NCBI GenBank assembly: GCA_037191015.1
Contig: JBBCKD010000030.1
Span: 7,973 to 71,972, forward strand
DNA from: Ravibacter sp037191015
GTDB taxonomy: Bacteria > Bacteroidota > Bacteroidia > Cytophagales > Spirosomataceae
Length of the DNA: 64,000 bases
Reading direction: 5' to 3'
Below, one piece after another: positions 17,017 to 27,500 of this stretch. The position numbers and the translations under genes are program-made. The first letter of the stretch is position 1, and every line of letters begins with the position of its first letter. Below the pieces are notes generated by a model. That model was not told where the DNA came from and did not search any database. It worked only from the letters and a program-made list of their open reading frames with translations.

Positions 17017-17604
17017 ATGTATAAAGGAGATCCAGGGCTTTGGCAGTCATTTCGGGAAGGAGACCGGAGAGCCTTCGGGGATTTGTTGAGTATCTATTAC
17101 CGGCCGCTGTTTGAATACGGAAACAAATTTTTAAAAGATCGCGAACAGGTTAAAGACTGCGTACACGACCTGTTTATTCATTTATGGGAACGCCGGATGT
17201 TTTTAGGACAGGTTACGAACCTCAGGGTTTACCTGTTCATAGCCCTCCGTAACCAGATTTTTCAGAAGTACCAGAAACGGGCGTTATGGGAGGAATTGCC
17301 CGGCGAGTTGAGCGAAAATCAGCCGGAAGATAGCAACCATGCCGAAAATTGTATCATCGCCGAAGAGACCGATATCGAAAAACGTGTTCAGCTTCAGAAA
17401 GCAATAGGCAGTTTGTCCAGGCGTCAGCAGGAGGTCATTCACCTCAAATTTTTTGAGAACCTGACAAATGACCAGATAGCGCAGGTAATGGACATTTCGA
17501 AGCCCGCAGCTACAAACCTGCTATCTCAGGCGTTAAAATCGCTCCGGGAACAATGGCACCTCCTCTTTTTCGCGCTATACGTCTTTTGCTACTTTTATTT
17601 CTGA
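17017..17604 (+). CDS. FecI-like ECF RNA polymerase sigma factor
   Basis: A 195-aa ECF sigma-70 factor of the Bacteroidota FecI type. Region 2 covers about residues 20-90 (FGDLLSIYYRPLFEYGNKFL, VKDCVHDLFIHLWERR). Region 4 covers about 125-180 (IGSLSRRQQEVIHLKFFENL, TNDQIAQVMDISKPAATNLL). It is followed by fecR and an STN-carrying susC, the standard trans-envelope signalling arrangement: substrate binding by SusC is relayed through FecR to release this sigma factor on the susCD promoter. The last 14 residues (LLFFALYVFCYFYF) are strongly hydrophobic and lie beyond region 4. A long intergenic region separates it from the divergent esterase operon. Confidence 0.92.
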   Translation: MYKGDPGLWQSFREGDRRAFGDLLSIYYRPLFEYGNKFLKDREQVKDCVHDLFIHLWERRMFLGQVTNLRVYLFIALRNQIFQKYQKRALWEELPGELSENQPEDSNHAENCIIAEETDIEKRVQLQKAIGSLSRRQQEVIHLKFFENLTNDQIAQVMDISKPAATNLLSQALKSLREQWHLLFFALYVFCYFYF

Positions 17605-17736
17605 ATTCTGACGAATATTAAGTAGCTGGTAGCCAGATTGATATAACTCTTTTAAAAAAATAATTATTTTTCTTCATTATAATCTGATACTTTTTCCATC
17701 CTCCTTATAGATGTATCCAAAGAATGGTATTCAACC

Positions 17737-18822
17737 ATGAAGCAATATAAGGATTACGAAGTAGACGATTTCCTGAGCGATGATAATTTCATCCAATGGG
17801 TCCGGGACGGGTCTTCATCCTCCCGCTTCGTCTGGCGGGATCTTCAGGCTACTTATCCGGAAAAGAAGGCCGATCTGGAAAAAGCCAGGGCGTTTATTCT
17901 TCAAACGCTGGCGTCAGGCTCGTTGACAGATGCCGAACAATCCCAAGAAATCGACCGGATCCTGACTACCGCCGCCCGGCGGAGGGATATGTCTCCTTCC
18001 CGGACAGGCATGCGGTTTTCGTGGTGGCAGGCCGCCGCAGCTGTTGTCGTTCTTATGGGCATAGCCCTGACGGTCTGGAGAGGCCGGTCAGCGCCACCGG
18101 TGTATGCCTATGATCAGCTGGTAAAAACTTCAACCTTACCGCTTAAGGAAGTGGCCAACATGCAGAGCGAACCGCAGCAGGTATTGCTGCCGGATGGAAG
18201 CCGGGTAACCTTGTCCGGTCATAGCCGGATCAGTTTCGCCCGTGATCTCGACAAGCAGGCAAACCGGGAAGTATTCCTGACAGGCGATGCTTTTTTTGAA
18301 GTTACCAGTAATCCGCAACACCCCTTTCTGGTCTATGCCGACGGACTGGTTACCCGTGTGGTCGGTACGAGCTTCAGCGTACAAACCGGGGATAAGAAGG
18401 TATCGGTCGTCGTTCGGACAGGCAAGGTGATAGTTTACCCGATGCAAAGCGCCGGTACACCCCCGCTTTCAGACGAGAAATCGATGCTGACCCCCAACCA
18501 GCAGGCTACTTTTATGACCGATAACCTGCAAATTACCCGGTCGCTGGCCGAAGCGCCGAAGGAATTGCTTTCACAAGGGTTGGAAGAAGGGCGGTTTCAA
18601 TTCGACAACGCGTCGATTGCCGATGTATTCGCCAGGCTGGAAAATGCATACGGGGTTCCCATTGTTTACGACAAGGCGATCATGAAAAACTGCCGATTGA
18701 CGGTACCTATGGGTGATGAGCCCTTTTTTGCTAAACTTGATATCATTTGCCGTGCCATAGGCGCTGGCTATACAGTCGACAATACCCGGGTAGTAATTAC
18801 GAGTATTGGTTGTGACGAATAG
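17737..18822 (+). CDS. FecR-family anti-sigma factor
   Basis: A 361-aa inner-membrane regulator. The cytoplasmic N-terminal part (1-94) contacts the sigma factor. A single transmembrane segment (about 96-114, WWQAAAAVVVLMGIALTVW) follows. The periplasmic side carries a FecR domain (about 140-245: LPDGSRVTLSGHSRISFARD, VFLTGDAFFEVT, HPFLVYADGLVTRVVGTSFS). A C-terminal DUF4974-like domain (about 285-355: FQFDNASIADVFARLENAYG) completes it. That last domain is expected to meet the STN domain of the SusC encoded 163 bases downstream. It lies 132 bases after fecI. Confidence 0.93.
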   Translation: MKQYKDYEVDDFLSDDNFIQWVRDGSSSSRFVWRDLQATYPEKKADLEKARAFILQTLASGSLTDAEQSQEIDRILTTAARRRDMSPSRTGMRFSWWQAAAAVVVLMGIALTVWRGRSAPPVYAYDQLVKTSTLPLKEVANMQSEPQQVLLPDGSRVTLSGHSRISFARDLDKQANREVFLTGDAFFEVTSNPQHPFLVYADGLVTRVVGTSFSVQTGDKKVSVVVRTGKVIVYPMQSAGTPPLSDEKSMLTPNQQATFMTDNLQITRSLAEAPKELLSQGLEEGRFQFDNASIADVFARLENAYGVPIVYDKAIMKNCRLTVPMGDEPFFAKLDIICRAIGAGYTVDNTRVVITSIGCDE

Positions 18823-18895
18823 CCCGGTATGTAGAATTTTTAACCTAAACTGATTATACAGCGACTCTTATCGCTTTCCTTCACATCCTGGTAAA

Positions 18896-18919
18896 CATCC
18901 GCTCGTTCGCGAGGGGATG
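18896..18919 (+). promoter_or_regulatory. Hairpin in the leader of the first susC gene
   Basis: Arms 18896-18905 and 18910-18919 pair at nine of ten positions around a TTCG tetraloop, 65 bases before the susC start. This is too short of T residues for a normal terminator, although TTTGTTTTT follows 9 bases on. It could be an mRNA leader structure. Confidence 0.45.
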
Positions 18920-18984
18920 GGGAGGATTTGTTTTTCCGAAAAAGAACATATGGTAAATTATAGAAAGAATTATACTAAACGCAA

Positions 18985-21900
18985 ATGATTGCGCTTCTTA
19001 GGAAAACGAATTTATTCCTGGTGCTTGCCGGGGTGGTGGCAGGTATGACCTACGGCCGGAATGGTTTGGCCCAGGACTTACTCAAACAACCCGTAACGGT
19101 CGAAGCGAAACAGCGTGATCTGAAAGCAGTTCTGAGTCAAATAGAGAAATCGGCCAGGGTCCGTTTCGCGTATTCCCCTTCACTGGTCCGCGGCCGGAAA
19201 GTGAGCCTGGCGTTGTACAATCAACCCCTGGAAGACGTGCTCATCCTTCTGCTTCGCCCGCATCGTATTCATTTTACTGTATCAGGAGATTACATTATCC
19301 TGAATCGTGATCCCGCCTCTTCCGGATCAGGTGAATCCACTCATACGTCCTCATCAACAGATTTAGCGTCGGCCGATATCAATGTACCTGCTGACCGGAT
19401 CATTTCAGGAAGCATTACCGATGAAAAAGGACAGGGATTGCCGGGCGTCAACGTTGTAATTAAAGGAACGACCAGGGGAACAACAGCAAATGCCGATGGC
19501 GATTACCAGCTGAATGTACCGCCGGGTAATAACAATGTCCTTATTTTTTCCCTCGTAGGATGTGTCAGCCAGGAAGCCGTCATAGGCAATCGCTCTACAG
19601 TGAACATCCGGTTGCTGACCGACAATAAAACCCTCGAAGAAGTGGTCGTGGTCGGGTATGGCGCACAGCGGAAGAGCGATGTGACCGGCGCTATTATCAG
19701 CGTGAGCGAAAAGGAATTGAAGTCGCGCCCGGTAAACAATGCCCTCGAAGCCATGCAGGGCAAAGCTGCGGGTGTAGACATCACTTCTAATGAGCGTCCG
19801 GGAGAGATTGGCCAGATAAGGATCCGCGGCGTACGTTCGCTGACGGCCAGCAACGCCCCGCTGTATGTCGTCGACGGGATACCGCTGATGTCCTCTGCCG
19901 GGATAGAGACGCTGAACCCCCAGGATATCGAATCGGTGGATGTGCTTAAAGACGCATCGGCAACGGCTGTCTACGGTTCGAGGGGCGCCAACGGGGTGGT
20001 ATTGGTGACAACCAGAAAAGGCGAGGCGGGAAGGATGACCATGAGCTATTCCGGGACGGCGACCGTTGAAACCATCAGGGATTTTACCCGGATGATGGAC
20101 GCCGGCGAGTACCTGACCTGGCGCCGCTGGGCGTATTATTACGCCGATCCGAACAAATACCCGCGCGGGGACCAGCCTACCGAGGCCAACGACTATATTA
20201 TTTTCCTGGGCGCCAACGATCCCTACGCCTGGGCCAATATTATGAAAGGCTGGGAGGGAGGAACCTGGGACGGCTCAAAGGTAACTACCACCGATTGGTT
20301 CGGGATGGTGACCCAGGCTGCGCTTACCCAGACGCATACCATCAGCCTCAGCGGCGGAAGCGATAAGATCAAGGCATTCGGGTCATTCGGTTACCTGAAG
20401 AATGACGGCACCATGAAAGGGCAGGGCTTTACACGCTATTCCTCGAAAGTGAGCGTCGACCTGGCGCCGTTCAAGTGGTTTGAGATGGGCGTCGGCATGA
20501 ACACTTCCTACAGCATCCAGGATTTCGGCCAGTCGAACACGGGCGGCACCACCTCCGGACCGAACAGCATTTACCATGCAGCGCGCTGGTTGTTTCCCTA
20601 TGCAGTTCCATATGATGCAGATGGCAACCGGATCCAGTTCCCGGGTGGGGACGATATAGTAAAAAATGTGGCGGATGAGTGGCTGTATTCGGTAGATACC
20701 CGCTACCAGCTTCGTGCACTGGGTAATTTCTATGCGCAGGTGAGTATTTTGCCCGGTCTTAAATACCGGATGAACTTCGGCCCGGATTTCAGGTATTTCA
20801 GAAACGGGGTGTATATAGATGGGCAGTCCTTCAATCGTTTGGGCGCGCCCAATATGGCTTCGCTGGAAAACCAGAACGACTTTTCCTGGACGTTGGACAA
20901 CCTGGTTTACTACGACAAGACGGCAGGCGGGCACCAGTTCGGGCTGACGCTGCTGCAGACCGTCTCTTCCTGGACCCAGAACGGCTCCTACATGCGCGCC
21001 CTGGGCATCCCGCTCCCGAGCCAGAAGTGGAACGCGCTCAACCTGTCGAATATCGCGGCTTTGGACAGCTGGGATTCCAATCTGACCGAAAGACAGCTGA
21101 TGTCCTATATGGCCAGGGTCAATTACAGCCTGAACAAAAAATATCTCCTGACCGTATCGGGCCGCCTGGATGGTGCTTCCCAGCTTGCCCGCGGACATAA
21201 ATGGGCATATTTTCCCTCTGCGGCACTGGCCTGGCGCGTGAGCGAGGAGGCGTTCCTGAAGGAGGTCAGCTGGGTTGACCAGTTGAAAGTGAGATTGGGT
21301 TTGGGAACCACCGGTAACTCGGCGATCTCGCCTTACCAGACCAAAGGCGGCGTAGTGTCGCTGTTTTACCCTTACGGAACAACCATCACCCAGGGATATA
21401 CACCTTCCGAATACCAGATCAGCGGTGGCGACCTGGCCATGGCCAACCGCGCGCTTACCTGGGAAAAAACCACGCAATACAACCTGGGAATTGATTTCTC
21501 GATCCTGGAAGGACGGGTGTCGGGGGTGGTCGATCTCTATACTTCCCACACCACAGACCTATTGATGGAAATGTCGATCCCGCCGCTGAACGGGTTTACC
21601 AGGACCTTTGCCAATATCGGCGAGACTAAAAATAAAGGAATTGACCTGACCCTGAACACCGAGAATATCAAAGCGGGAGGTTTCACCTGGGAGACCGGTC
21701 TGAACACGGCCTGGCAAAAGGATGCCATCATCTCACTGGCCAACGGAAAGGAAGATGATATTGCCAACACATGGTTTATCGGGCATTCCATCGGTACCCT
21801 TTACGGCTATGAGCCGAACGGCCTCTGGCATGAAAGCGACACCGAGGAAATGGCAAAATTTAACGTCAATGGCCATCGCTTCCAGGTAGGAATGGCGCGC

Positions 21901-22413
21901 CCGGTCGACCAGAACGGGGACTATAAAATCAACCCGAATGACGATCGTGTGATAATCGGTCATACCAATCCGCGCTGGACCCTCGGCCTCACGAATAGCT
22001 TCTCCTATAAAAATTTCGATTTCTCCATATTCCTCTACGGACGCCTGGGCTATACCCATAATACCGGCGGCGAATGGCAGGGAGGACGGTACACACAGAG
22101 GAGCATCAGCTATTACAATGAAAATAACAAGGACGCACAGTATCAGAAACCCATCTATAATGTGGCCGGCGGGGATCCCTATTTTAGCATACTCGGCTAT
22201 CGCAGCGGGGCATTCCTGAAGGTCCGGACAGTACACCTGGGGTACACTTTCCCTGTCTCCTTTACCGAAAAGCTGAAGCTGAACCACCTGAAAATTTATA
22301 TACAGGGCAAAAATCCCGGTATGCTCTTCTCCGGGATCGACTGGATCGATCTGGACCTGGGTACGTCAACCTGGAACCGCGGGTTGTCAATGGGCCTGGA
22401 TGTACGATTCTGA
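18985..22413 (+). CDS. SusC/RagA-type TonB-dependent transporter with STN signalling domain
   Basis: A 1142-aa outer-membrane importer. The signal peptide (about 1-30) is followed by a secretin/TonB short N-terminal (STN) domain (about 36-108: TVEAKQRDLKAVLSQIEKSA, PLEDVLILLLRPH). A carboxypeptidase-like beta-sandwich comes next (about 135-210: ISGSITDEKGQGLPGVNVVI). The plug is marked by VVVGYGAQRKSDVTGAIIS, IRIRGVRSLTASNAP and DVLKDASATAVYGSRGANGV. The barrel ends in the aromatic NRGLSMGLDVRF. STN presence with fecI-fecR upstream indicates cell-surface signalling. A paralogue lacking STN follows at 24598. The partner SusD starts 33 bases downstream. Confidence 0.96.
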   Translation: MIALLRKTNLFLVLAGVVAGMTYGRNGLAQDLLKQPVTVEAKQRDLKAVLSQIEKSARVRFAYSPSLVRGRKVSLALYNQPLEDVLILLLRPHRIHFTVSGDYIILNRDPASSGSGESTHTSSSTDLASADINVPADRIISGSITDEKGQGLPGVNVVIKGTTRGTTANADGDYQLNVPPGNNNVLIFSLVGCVSQEAVIGNRSTVNIRLLTDNKTLEEVVVVGYGAQRKSDVTGAIISVSEKELKSRPVNNALEAMQGKAAGVDITSNERPGEIGQIRIRGVRSLTASNAPLYVVDGIPLMSSAGIETLNPQDIESVDVLKDASATAVYGSRGANGVVLVTTRKGEAGRMTMSYSGTATVETIRDFTRMMDAGEYLTWRRWAYYYADPNKYPRGDQPTEANDYIIFLGANDPYAWANIMKGWEGGTWDGSKVTTTDWFGMVTQAALTQTHTISLSGGSDKIKAFGSFGYLKNDGTMKGQGFTRYSSKVSVDLAPFKWFEMGVGMNTSYSIQDFGQSNTGGTTSGPNSIYHAARWLFPYAVPYDADGNRIQFPGGDDIVKNVADEWLYSVDTRYQLRALGNFYAQVSILPGLKYRMNFGPDFRYFRNGVYIDGQSFNRLGAPNMASLENQNDFSWTLDNLVYYDKTAGGHQFGLTLLQTVSSWTQNGSYMRALGIPLPSQKWNALNLSNIAALDSWDSNLTERQLMSYMARVNYSLNKKYLLTVSGRLDGASQLARGHKWAYFPSAALAWRVSEEAFLKEVSWVDQLKVRLGLGTTGNSAISPYQTKGGVVSLFYPYGTTITQGYTPSEYQISGGDLAMANRALTWEKTTQYNLGIDFSILEGRVSGVVDLYTSHTTDLLMEMSIPPLNGFTRTFANIGETKNKGIDLTLNTENIKAGGFTWETGLNTAWQKDAIISLANGKEDDIANTWFIGHSIGTLYGYEPNGLWHESDTEEMAKFNVNGHRFQVGMARPVDQNGDYKINPNDDRVIIGHTNPRWTLGLTNSFSYKNFDFSIFLYGRLGYTHNTGGEWQGGRYTQRSISYYNENNKDAQYQKPIYNVAGGDPYFSILGYRSGAFLKVRTVHLGYTFPVSFTEKLKLNHLKIYIQGKNPGMLFSGIDWIDLDLGTSTWNRGLSMGLDVRF

Positions 22414-22446
22414 AATAATGTTCTGAAAAGTCACGATAGATAAGAA

Positions 22447-24378
22447 ATGAAAAACAGATCTTCCATAATCAAAACCGTAGCAATGGCCGTCATACTGTGG
22501 TCGGTGACGGGATGCAGCGATTTCCTGGAAGAGGAACTTACCACACAAAGGAGCTCCGATTATTTTGAAACCGAAGCCGGCATCCGTGACCTGGCCGTAG
22601 GGATTTATTACAATCTGCGTTTCCATTTTGCATCGGAGTGGGGATTTGCCACTACCAATTACGGCACTGACGAATTCCGTACCGGGGGAGACGCTTCCAA
22701 CCACATGTGGAACAGCTATGACGGCAGCTTCAGCTCCCTGGTCACGGCCGTAAACGTAAACACCGTAATGGCCAACACGCTGTGGGATAACATGTATATG
22801 GGCATCAACTCGGCCAATCTGCTGATCCGGAATGCAACCGGATTTTTCCCTGCAGGCGCCGAAAAGAATACCTTTCTCGGCGAGGCGTATTTCCTGCGCG
22901 CCTTCAATTATCAGAAGCTGGTGCGCCAGTATGGCGGCGTTCCGTTAAAGCTGGTTTCGGGTACAACTATCGAACGCGAGTTTGCCAGGAATAGTGCGCA
23001 GCAGGTAATGGAGCAGGTCATTGCCGACTTTAACGAAGCTTACAGCCTCCTGCCGGCCACCGCCTCGGCTACAGGGAAGATCACGAAAGATGCGGCGGCG
23101 CATTTCCTGTCCAAAGCCTACCTGTTCCGTGCCAGCGAAATCAATAATTCCTGGAATGCATCCACCAGAGCCGACGATCTGGCTAAGGCATTGCTGCTGG
23201 CAGAAGAAGTGATGGGCAGAAGGCAGCTCGCCGCCGATTTTGCCGATCTGTGGAACTATACCGGGGTCGACGGCGCTAACGAGCAACTGGATGAGGTGAT
23301 ACTCGCCGCCCAGTTTACTTCCGATAAATCTACGCGCGGCGCGTTCGGCAACCAGCAGCACCTTTTCTTCCTGTCGCAATACCTCAATCTGCCCCAGATG
23401 ACCCGGGATATTGCCGGGGGACGGGAATACCAGAGGCTGCGTACCAATTACTATGCTTATGAGGTATTTGACCGGGTGAATGATTCCAGGTTCTGGAAAA
23501 GCTTCAAGACCAAGTATGCGGTAAACAACCCAAGCGGGATCTACCGGCATGGCGATCTGGGCGTGATGTATATCATCAACAATGCCGGCGATACCCGGTT
23601 TACTTCCGCCGCCGGCCTGACCGGCGTTGCCGACCTCAAAACCGGGAAGGTGATACCTACCGTATTCGCCACCTATGTGGGAGGACAGGCCTATATCGAT
23701 GCCGATGCGTTCGAGAATCGTTTTGCTCCGCTGAGCAAATACCTGGACGGTTCAAGGGAAGCCATTCCGGATGTGATCGGGAATCGCGACGGGATACTGG
23801 CACGGCTGGCCGATACCTACCTGACGGCGGCAGAGATCTGTATCCGCCAGAATAATTACGCCAGGGCGCTTACCTTTATCAATGCCATCCGCGACCGCGG
23901 CGCCTATAAAAACGGGGAAGACCGTGCCGCCTATACCGATGGAGGCGCGGCATTCCAGGCTGCTACTTCCACTACGGCCAATTCGTTTTATAAGGGTAAT
24001 TCTTACTACGAATCAAACGATATCCCGGTTACAACAGCAGCCACCAGTCTTACGATAACTTCTTTTTCAAGTCTGCCTGCGGAAGATGAGGCGATCATCA
24101 AAAAACTGGGCTATACCGGTGAATATGACCGGGCTCTTTGCTTCCTGTTGAACGAGCGCTCAAGAGAGTTGATGGGTGAATTTTACCGTTGGGAAGATTT
24201 GTCCCGCACCGGCACGCTGCTAACCCGTGCAAGAGCATTTAACGTACTCGCAGCGCCCAACATACAGGAAAAACATAACCTGCGGCCGATCCCGCAAAGT
24301 CACCTCGATGTGATCCAGAAGGACGGGCGGGCGCTGACGGCTGCCGAAAAGCAGGCCGAGCAGAATCCGGGTTATTAA
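22447..24378 (+). CDS. SusD/RagB-family surface lipoprotein (first copy)
   Basis: A 643-aa substrate-binding lipoprotein that forms the lid of the SusC barrel. The signal ends in WSVTGC with Cys about 23 as lipid site, followed by the acidic SDFLEEEL export-type sequence. SusD hallmarks include GEAYFLRAFNYQKLVRQYGG, the TPR-like helices around AHFLSKAYLFRASE, NERSRELMGEFYRWEDLSRT and a C-terminal HNLRPIPQSHLDVIQ. The length exceeds the common about 550 aa and matches the second copy downstream, of which it is a clear paralogue. Ligand residues cannot be judged without structure. Confidence 0.95.
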   Translation: MKNRSSIIKTVAMAVILWSVTGCSDFLEEELTTQRSSDYFETEAGIRDLAVGIYYNLRFHFASEWGFATTNYGTDEFRTGGDASNHMWNSYDGSFSSLVTAVNVNTVMANTLWDNMYMGINSANLLIRNATGFFPAGAEKNTFLGEAYFLRAFNYQKLVRQYGGVPLKLVSGTTIEREFARNSAQQVMEQVIADFNEAYSLLPATASATGKITKDAAAHFLSKAYLFRASEINNSWNASTRADDLAKALLLAEEVMGRRQLAADFADLWNYTGVDGANEQLDEVILAAQFTSDKSTRGAFGNQQHLFFLSQYLNLPQMTRDIAGGREYQRLRTNYYAYEVFDRVNDSRFWKSFKTKYAVNNPSGIYRHGDLGVMYIINNAGDTRFTSAAGLTGVADLKTGKVIPTVFATYVGGQAYIDADAFENRFAPLSKYLDGSREAIPDVIGNRDGILARLADTYLTAAEICIRQNNYARALTFINAIRDRGAYKNGEDRAAYTDGGAAFQAATSTTANSFYKGNSYYESNDIPVTTAATSLTITSFSSLPAEDEAIIKKLGYTGEYDRALCFLLNERSRELMGEFYRWEDLSRTGTLLTRARAFNVLAAPNIQEKHNLRPIPQSHLDVIQKDGRALTAAEKQAEQNPGY

Positions 24379-24481
24379 CCGCCCGTTTAAAAGGTCAGGC
24401 ATCAGCGCTGACCAACCTGAAGCTAACTTATTCAAAAAAAGAAACGTAGATATGAAAAAAAGTTAACGCATCAAAAAATGA

Positions 24482-24557
24482 AAGCCAGGGGTGTAGGAGC
24501 CCCTGGCTTCAGCGTCCGTCCGGGTTGGCCCCCGTTTGCACTCCGGGAGAGGAGTGC
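24482..24557. repeat. Two hairpins in the gap between the duplicated susCD pairs
   Basis: First hairpin: perfect 10-bp arms 24482-24491 and 24500-24509 (AAGCCAGGGG / CCCCTGGCTT), loop TGTAGGAG, followed by CAG. Second: perfect 7-bp arms 24538-24544 and 24551-24557 (GCACTCC / GGAGTGC), loop GGGAGA. No T-run follows either one. A GGTCAG/CTGACC inverted repeat also lies upstream at 24393-24413. They may be REP-like and may also reduce read-through from susD into the second susC. Confidence 0.6.
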
Positions 24558-24597
24558 CGGACATTATTCACTTGTGGTCTTTAACCAAATTAAAAGT

Positions 24598-27500
24598 ATG
24601 AACTATTTTATAAAAAGCTATCGACGATTCGTCGGGAAGGGGATTAATTTTATAAAAATTTCGGTATTACCCCTCTTTTGGGCCGGAGCGCTTGCTACGC
24701 TGTCCACCGCTCATCCTCTCCATAGCCGGGACCTGCCGGCATTTGCACGTTTATCCTATATAGTTAACGGGACCGGGCTTACGGAACAGGTTGTCAAAGG
24801 GCAGGTGACCGATGAAAAAGGAGAAGGTCTTCCGGGTGTCAATGTGACCGTAAAAGGCACTCACATAGGGACTTCCACCAATGTCTCGGGCGACTACAGC
24901 CTGAGCGTGCCCAATGCCGACGCCGTACTTGTATTCAGCTATGTAGGTTTTCAGAGTAAGGAAATCACGGTGGGCGCCCAGACAACAATTTCCGTGTCGC
25001 TGGAGCCCGACCGGCTGGCCCTTGAAGAGGTAGTGGTGGTCGGATACGGAACGGTGAAAAAGAGGGACCTGACCGGTGCCGTTACCGGTATCAATGAAAA
25101 AGAAATCAAATCGCGCCCCGTGGCCAATGCACTGGAGGCCATGCAGGGGAAAGTGGCAGGCGTCGACATTTCTACCGCCCAGCGCCCGGGTACTGCGCCG
25201 ACCATCAACATCCGCGGGGTACGTTCTTTGACGGCATCCAATTCCCCGCTCTTCGTGGTGGATGGCATCCCGTTGATGACCGGCGGCATCGAATACATCA
25301 ACCCCAATGACATCGAGGCGATCGACGTGCTGAAAGATGCTTCCGCTACGGCCATTTACGGTTCGCGCGGCGCCAACGGGGTTGTAATTGTTACCACCAA
25401 GCAGGGTAAAGTAGGTAAAACTTCCCTGAACCTTAATGTAGCTACTACTTTCGAGACGCTGGAAGATAACCGGAGGATGTTTAACGCCGGGGAGTACATC
25501 GATTTTCGCCGCTGGGCCTATTACTACAGGAACCCGGCAGTATATCCCCGCGGCGACCAGCCCACAATAGCAAATGACAGGGCGATCTTCCTGGCCACGG
25601 GCGACCCTACGGCCTGGTCCAATATCGAAAAAGGATGGGCTTCCGGGAGCTGGGACGGCTCCAAGGTAGCGACTACTGACTGGTACGGGATGGTTACCCA
25701 GCCCGGCATCACGCAGAACCTTACGCTGAGCGCCACCGGCGGGACCGAGAATATAAAAGCCTATGCCTCATTCGGCTACCTGGATAACAAAGGGACCCAG
25801 AAAGGGCAGAGGTATAAAAGGTACTCGACAAGTTTAAATCTCGATGTGGCCGCCTCCAAATGGTTCTCGATGGGCGGTAATCTCCAGGTTTCATACGGTG
25901 TGCAGGAGTACGGGCAATCTACGGCAGGCGGCAACCCGCTTTCGTCGCAGGGCTCTATTTATGAGCAGGCAAGGACGCTTTTTCCCTATGCACTGCCTTA
26001 CGATGCGGAAGGGAACAGGATAGAAACTCCCGGCGGGGATATCGGGATTAAAAATGTGGCCGAGGAGTGGCTTCTGAACCAGGATCAGCGAACGACCCTT
26101 CGTGCATTCGGAAGTCTTTTCGGGCAGGTTGACTTCGGCGGGATCACCCCTTTCCTGAAGGATCTCAAATACAGGGTAAACTTCGGGCCTGACTTCGCCA
26201 ACTACCGGGGCGGGAATTATATCGACTCCAGATCCGTCAGGAGCGCCGGTTCCAATTATGCAGCGCTTGTCAAAAGACAAACGATCTCCTATACGCTCGA
26301 TCACCTGATCTATTACAACAAGACCATAGGCCGGCATGATTTCGGGGTGACCTTATTGAGCAGCCAGACACGGTATTCGAGAGATAGCAGCAATATCGCC
26401 GCTAACGGCGTTGCTTTTGCAAGCCAGAAATGGAATGCGTTGTCCAAAAACTATATTCCGGCCGATAACCTCAGCGCCTATTCTTCTGATTGGGTAAAAA
26501 GCCAGCTGCAGTCGTATATGGCTCGGATCAACTATACCTTTAACGATAAGTACCTGCTCACCGCGTCGGTACGCCGCGACGGCGCTTCCCAACTGGCCGA
26601 CGGGTATAAATACGCATGGTTCCCTTCGGCCGCCCTTGCGTGGAGGATAAACGAGGAAAACTTTCTCCAAAACACGTCATGGGTCAACGACCTGAAAGCG
26701 AGGGTAGGTGTAGGCGTTACCGGCAACTCGGCTATCGATCCGTATGCTACGCAAGGCGCCATTACTTCTGTATTTTATCCGTATATCAGCACGCTGGGAG
26801 CGGGCGCTGTGCCTTCCACCACCATGGCCAACCAGGGGCTGGGTTGGGAAAAAACTGCCCAGTACAATGTAGGGCTTGATTTTTCCGTATTCAACAGGAG
26901 GATAACCGGTAGCCTTGACCTCTACAAATCCAGGACCACCGACCTGCTGATGCAGATGTCCATTCCTACCATAACCGGCTACACGACTACCTTCGCTAAT
27001 ATCGGCGAAACCGCCAATAAAGGATGGGATCTGAGCCTGACAACGGACAATATAAAAGCAGGCGGCTTCAACTGGATCACCTCGGGAAGCCTTTCCTGGC
27101 AGAAAGACCGTATCGTGAAGCTGGCAACAGGCAGCGACGATATCAATAACGGCTGGTTCATAGGGCAGCCTATCGGGGTGATTTACGGGTACCGGAGCGC
27201 AGGGCTCTGGCAAGCAGAAGACGCTGAAATTTTCAACCAGTACAATGCCAACGGTAACACCTTCTCTGCCGGGAACGTCAGGCCGGTGGATATTAACAAT
27301 GACATGGCCATCGACGCCAACAACGACCGCGTGATCATCGGCAATACCAGGCCCAGATGGATCCTGGGGCTGACCAATACGTTTACCTACAGGGGCATCG
27401 AGCTTTCGGCTTTCCTTTATGGCCGTATGAAGTACATGTATGACACCGGCGGCGAATCGCAAACCGGCCGCGGTACCCAGCGGGCAATTGACTATTATAC

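Noticed and set aside
16865..17050. Small minus-strand frame overlapping the fecI start
   Set aside because: 61 codons without recognisable features, in the divergent promoter region; not counted as a gene.
20383..21549. 388-codon open frame on the minus strand inside the first susC
   Set aside because: Shadow of the transporter gene; it has no recognisable domain and similar antisense frames occur in every high-GC gene here.
24478..24597. Upstream extension of the second susC to an earlier start
   Set aside because: The extra 40 codons translate the hairpin repeat and place no signal peptide at the N-terminus; the start at 24598 fits the family.
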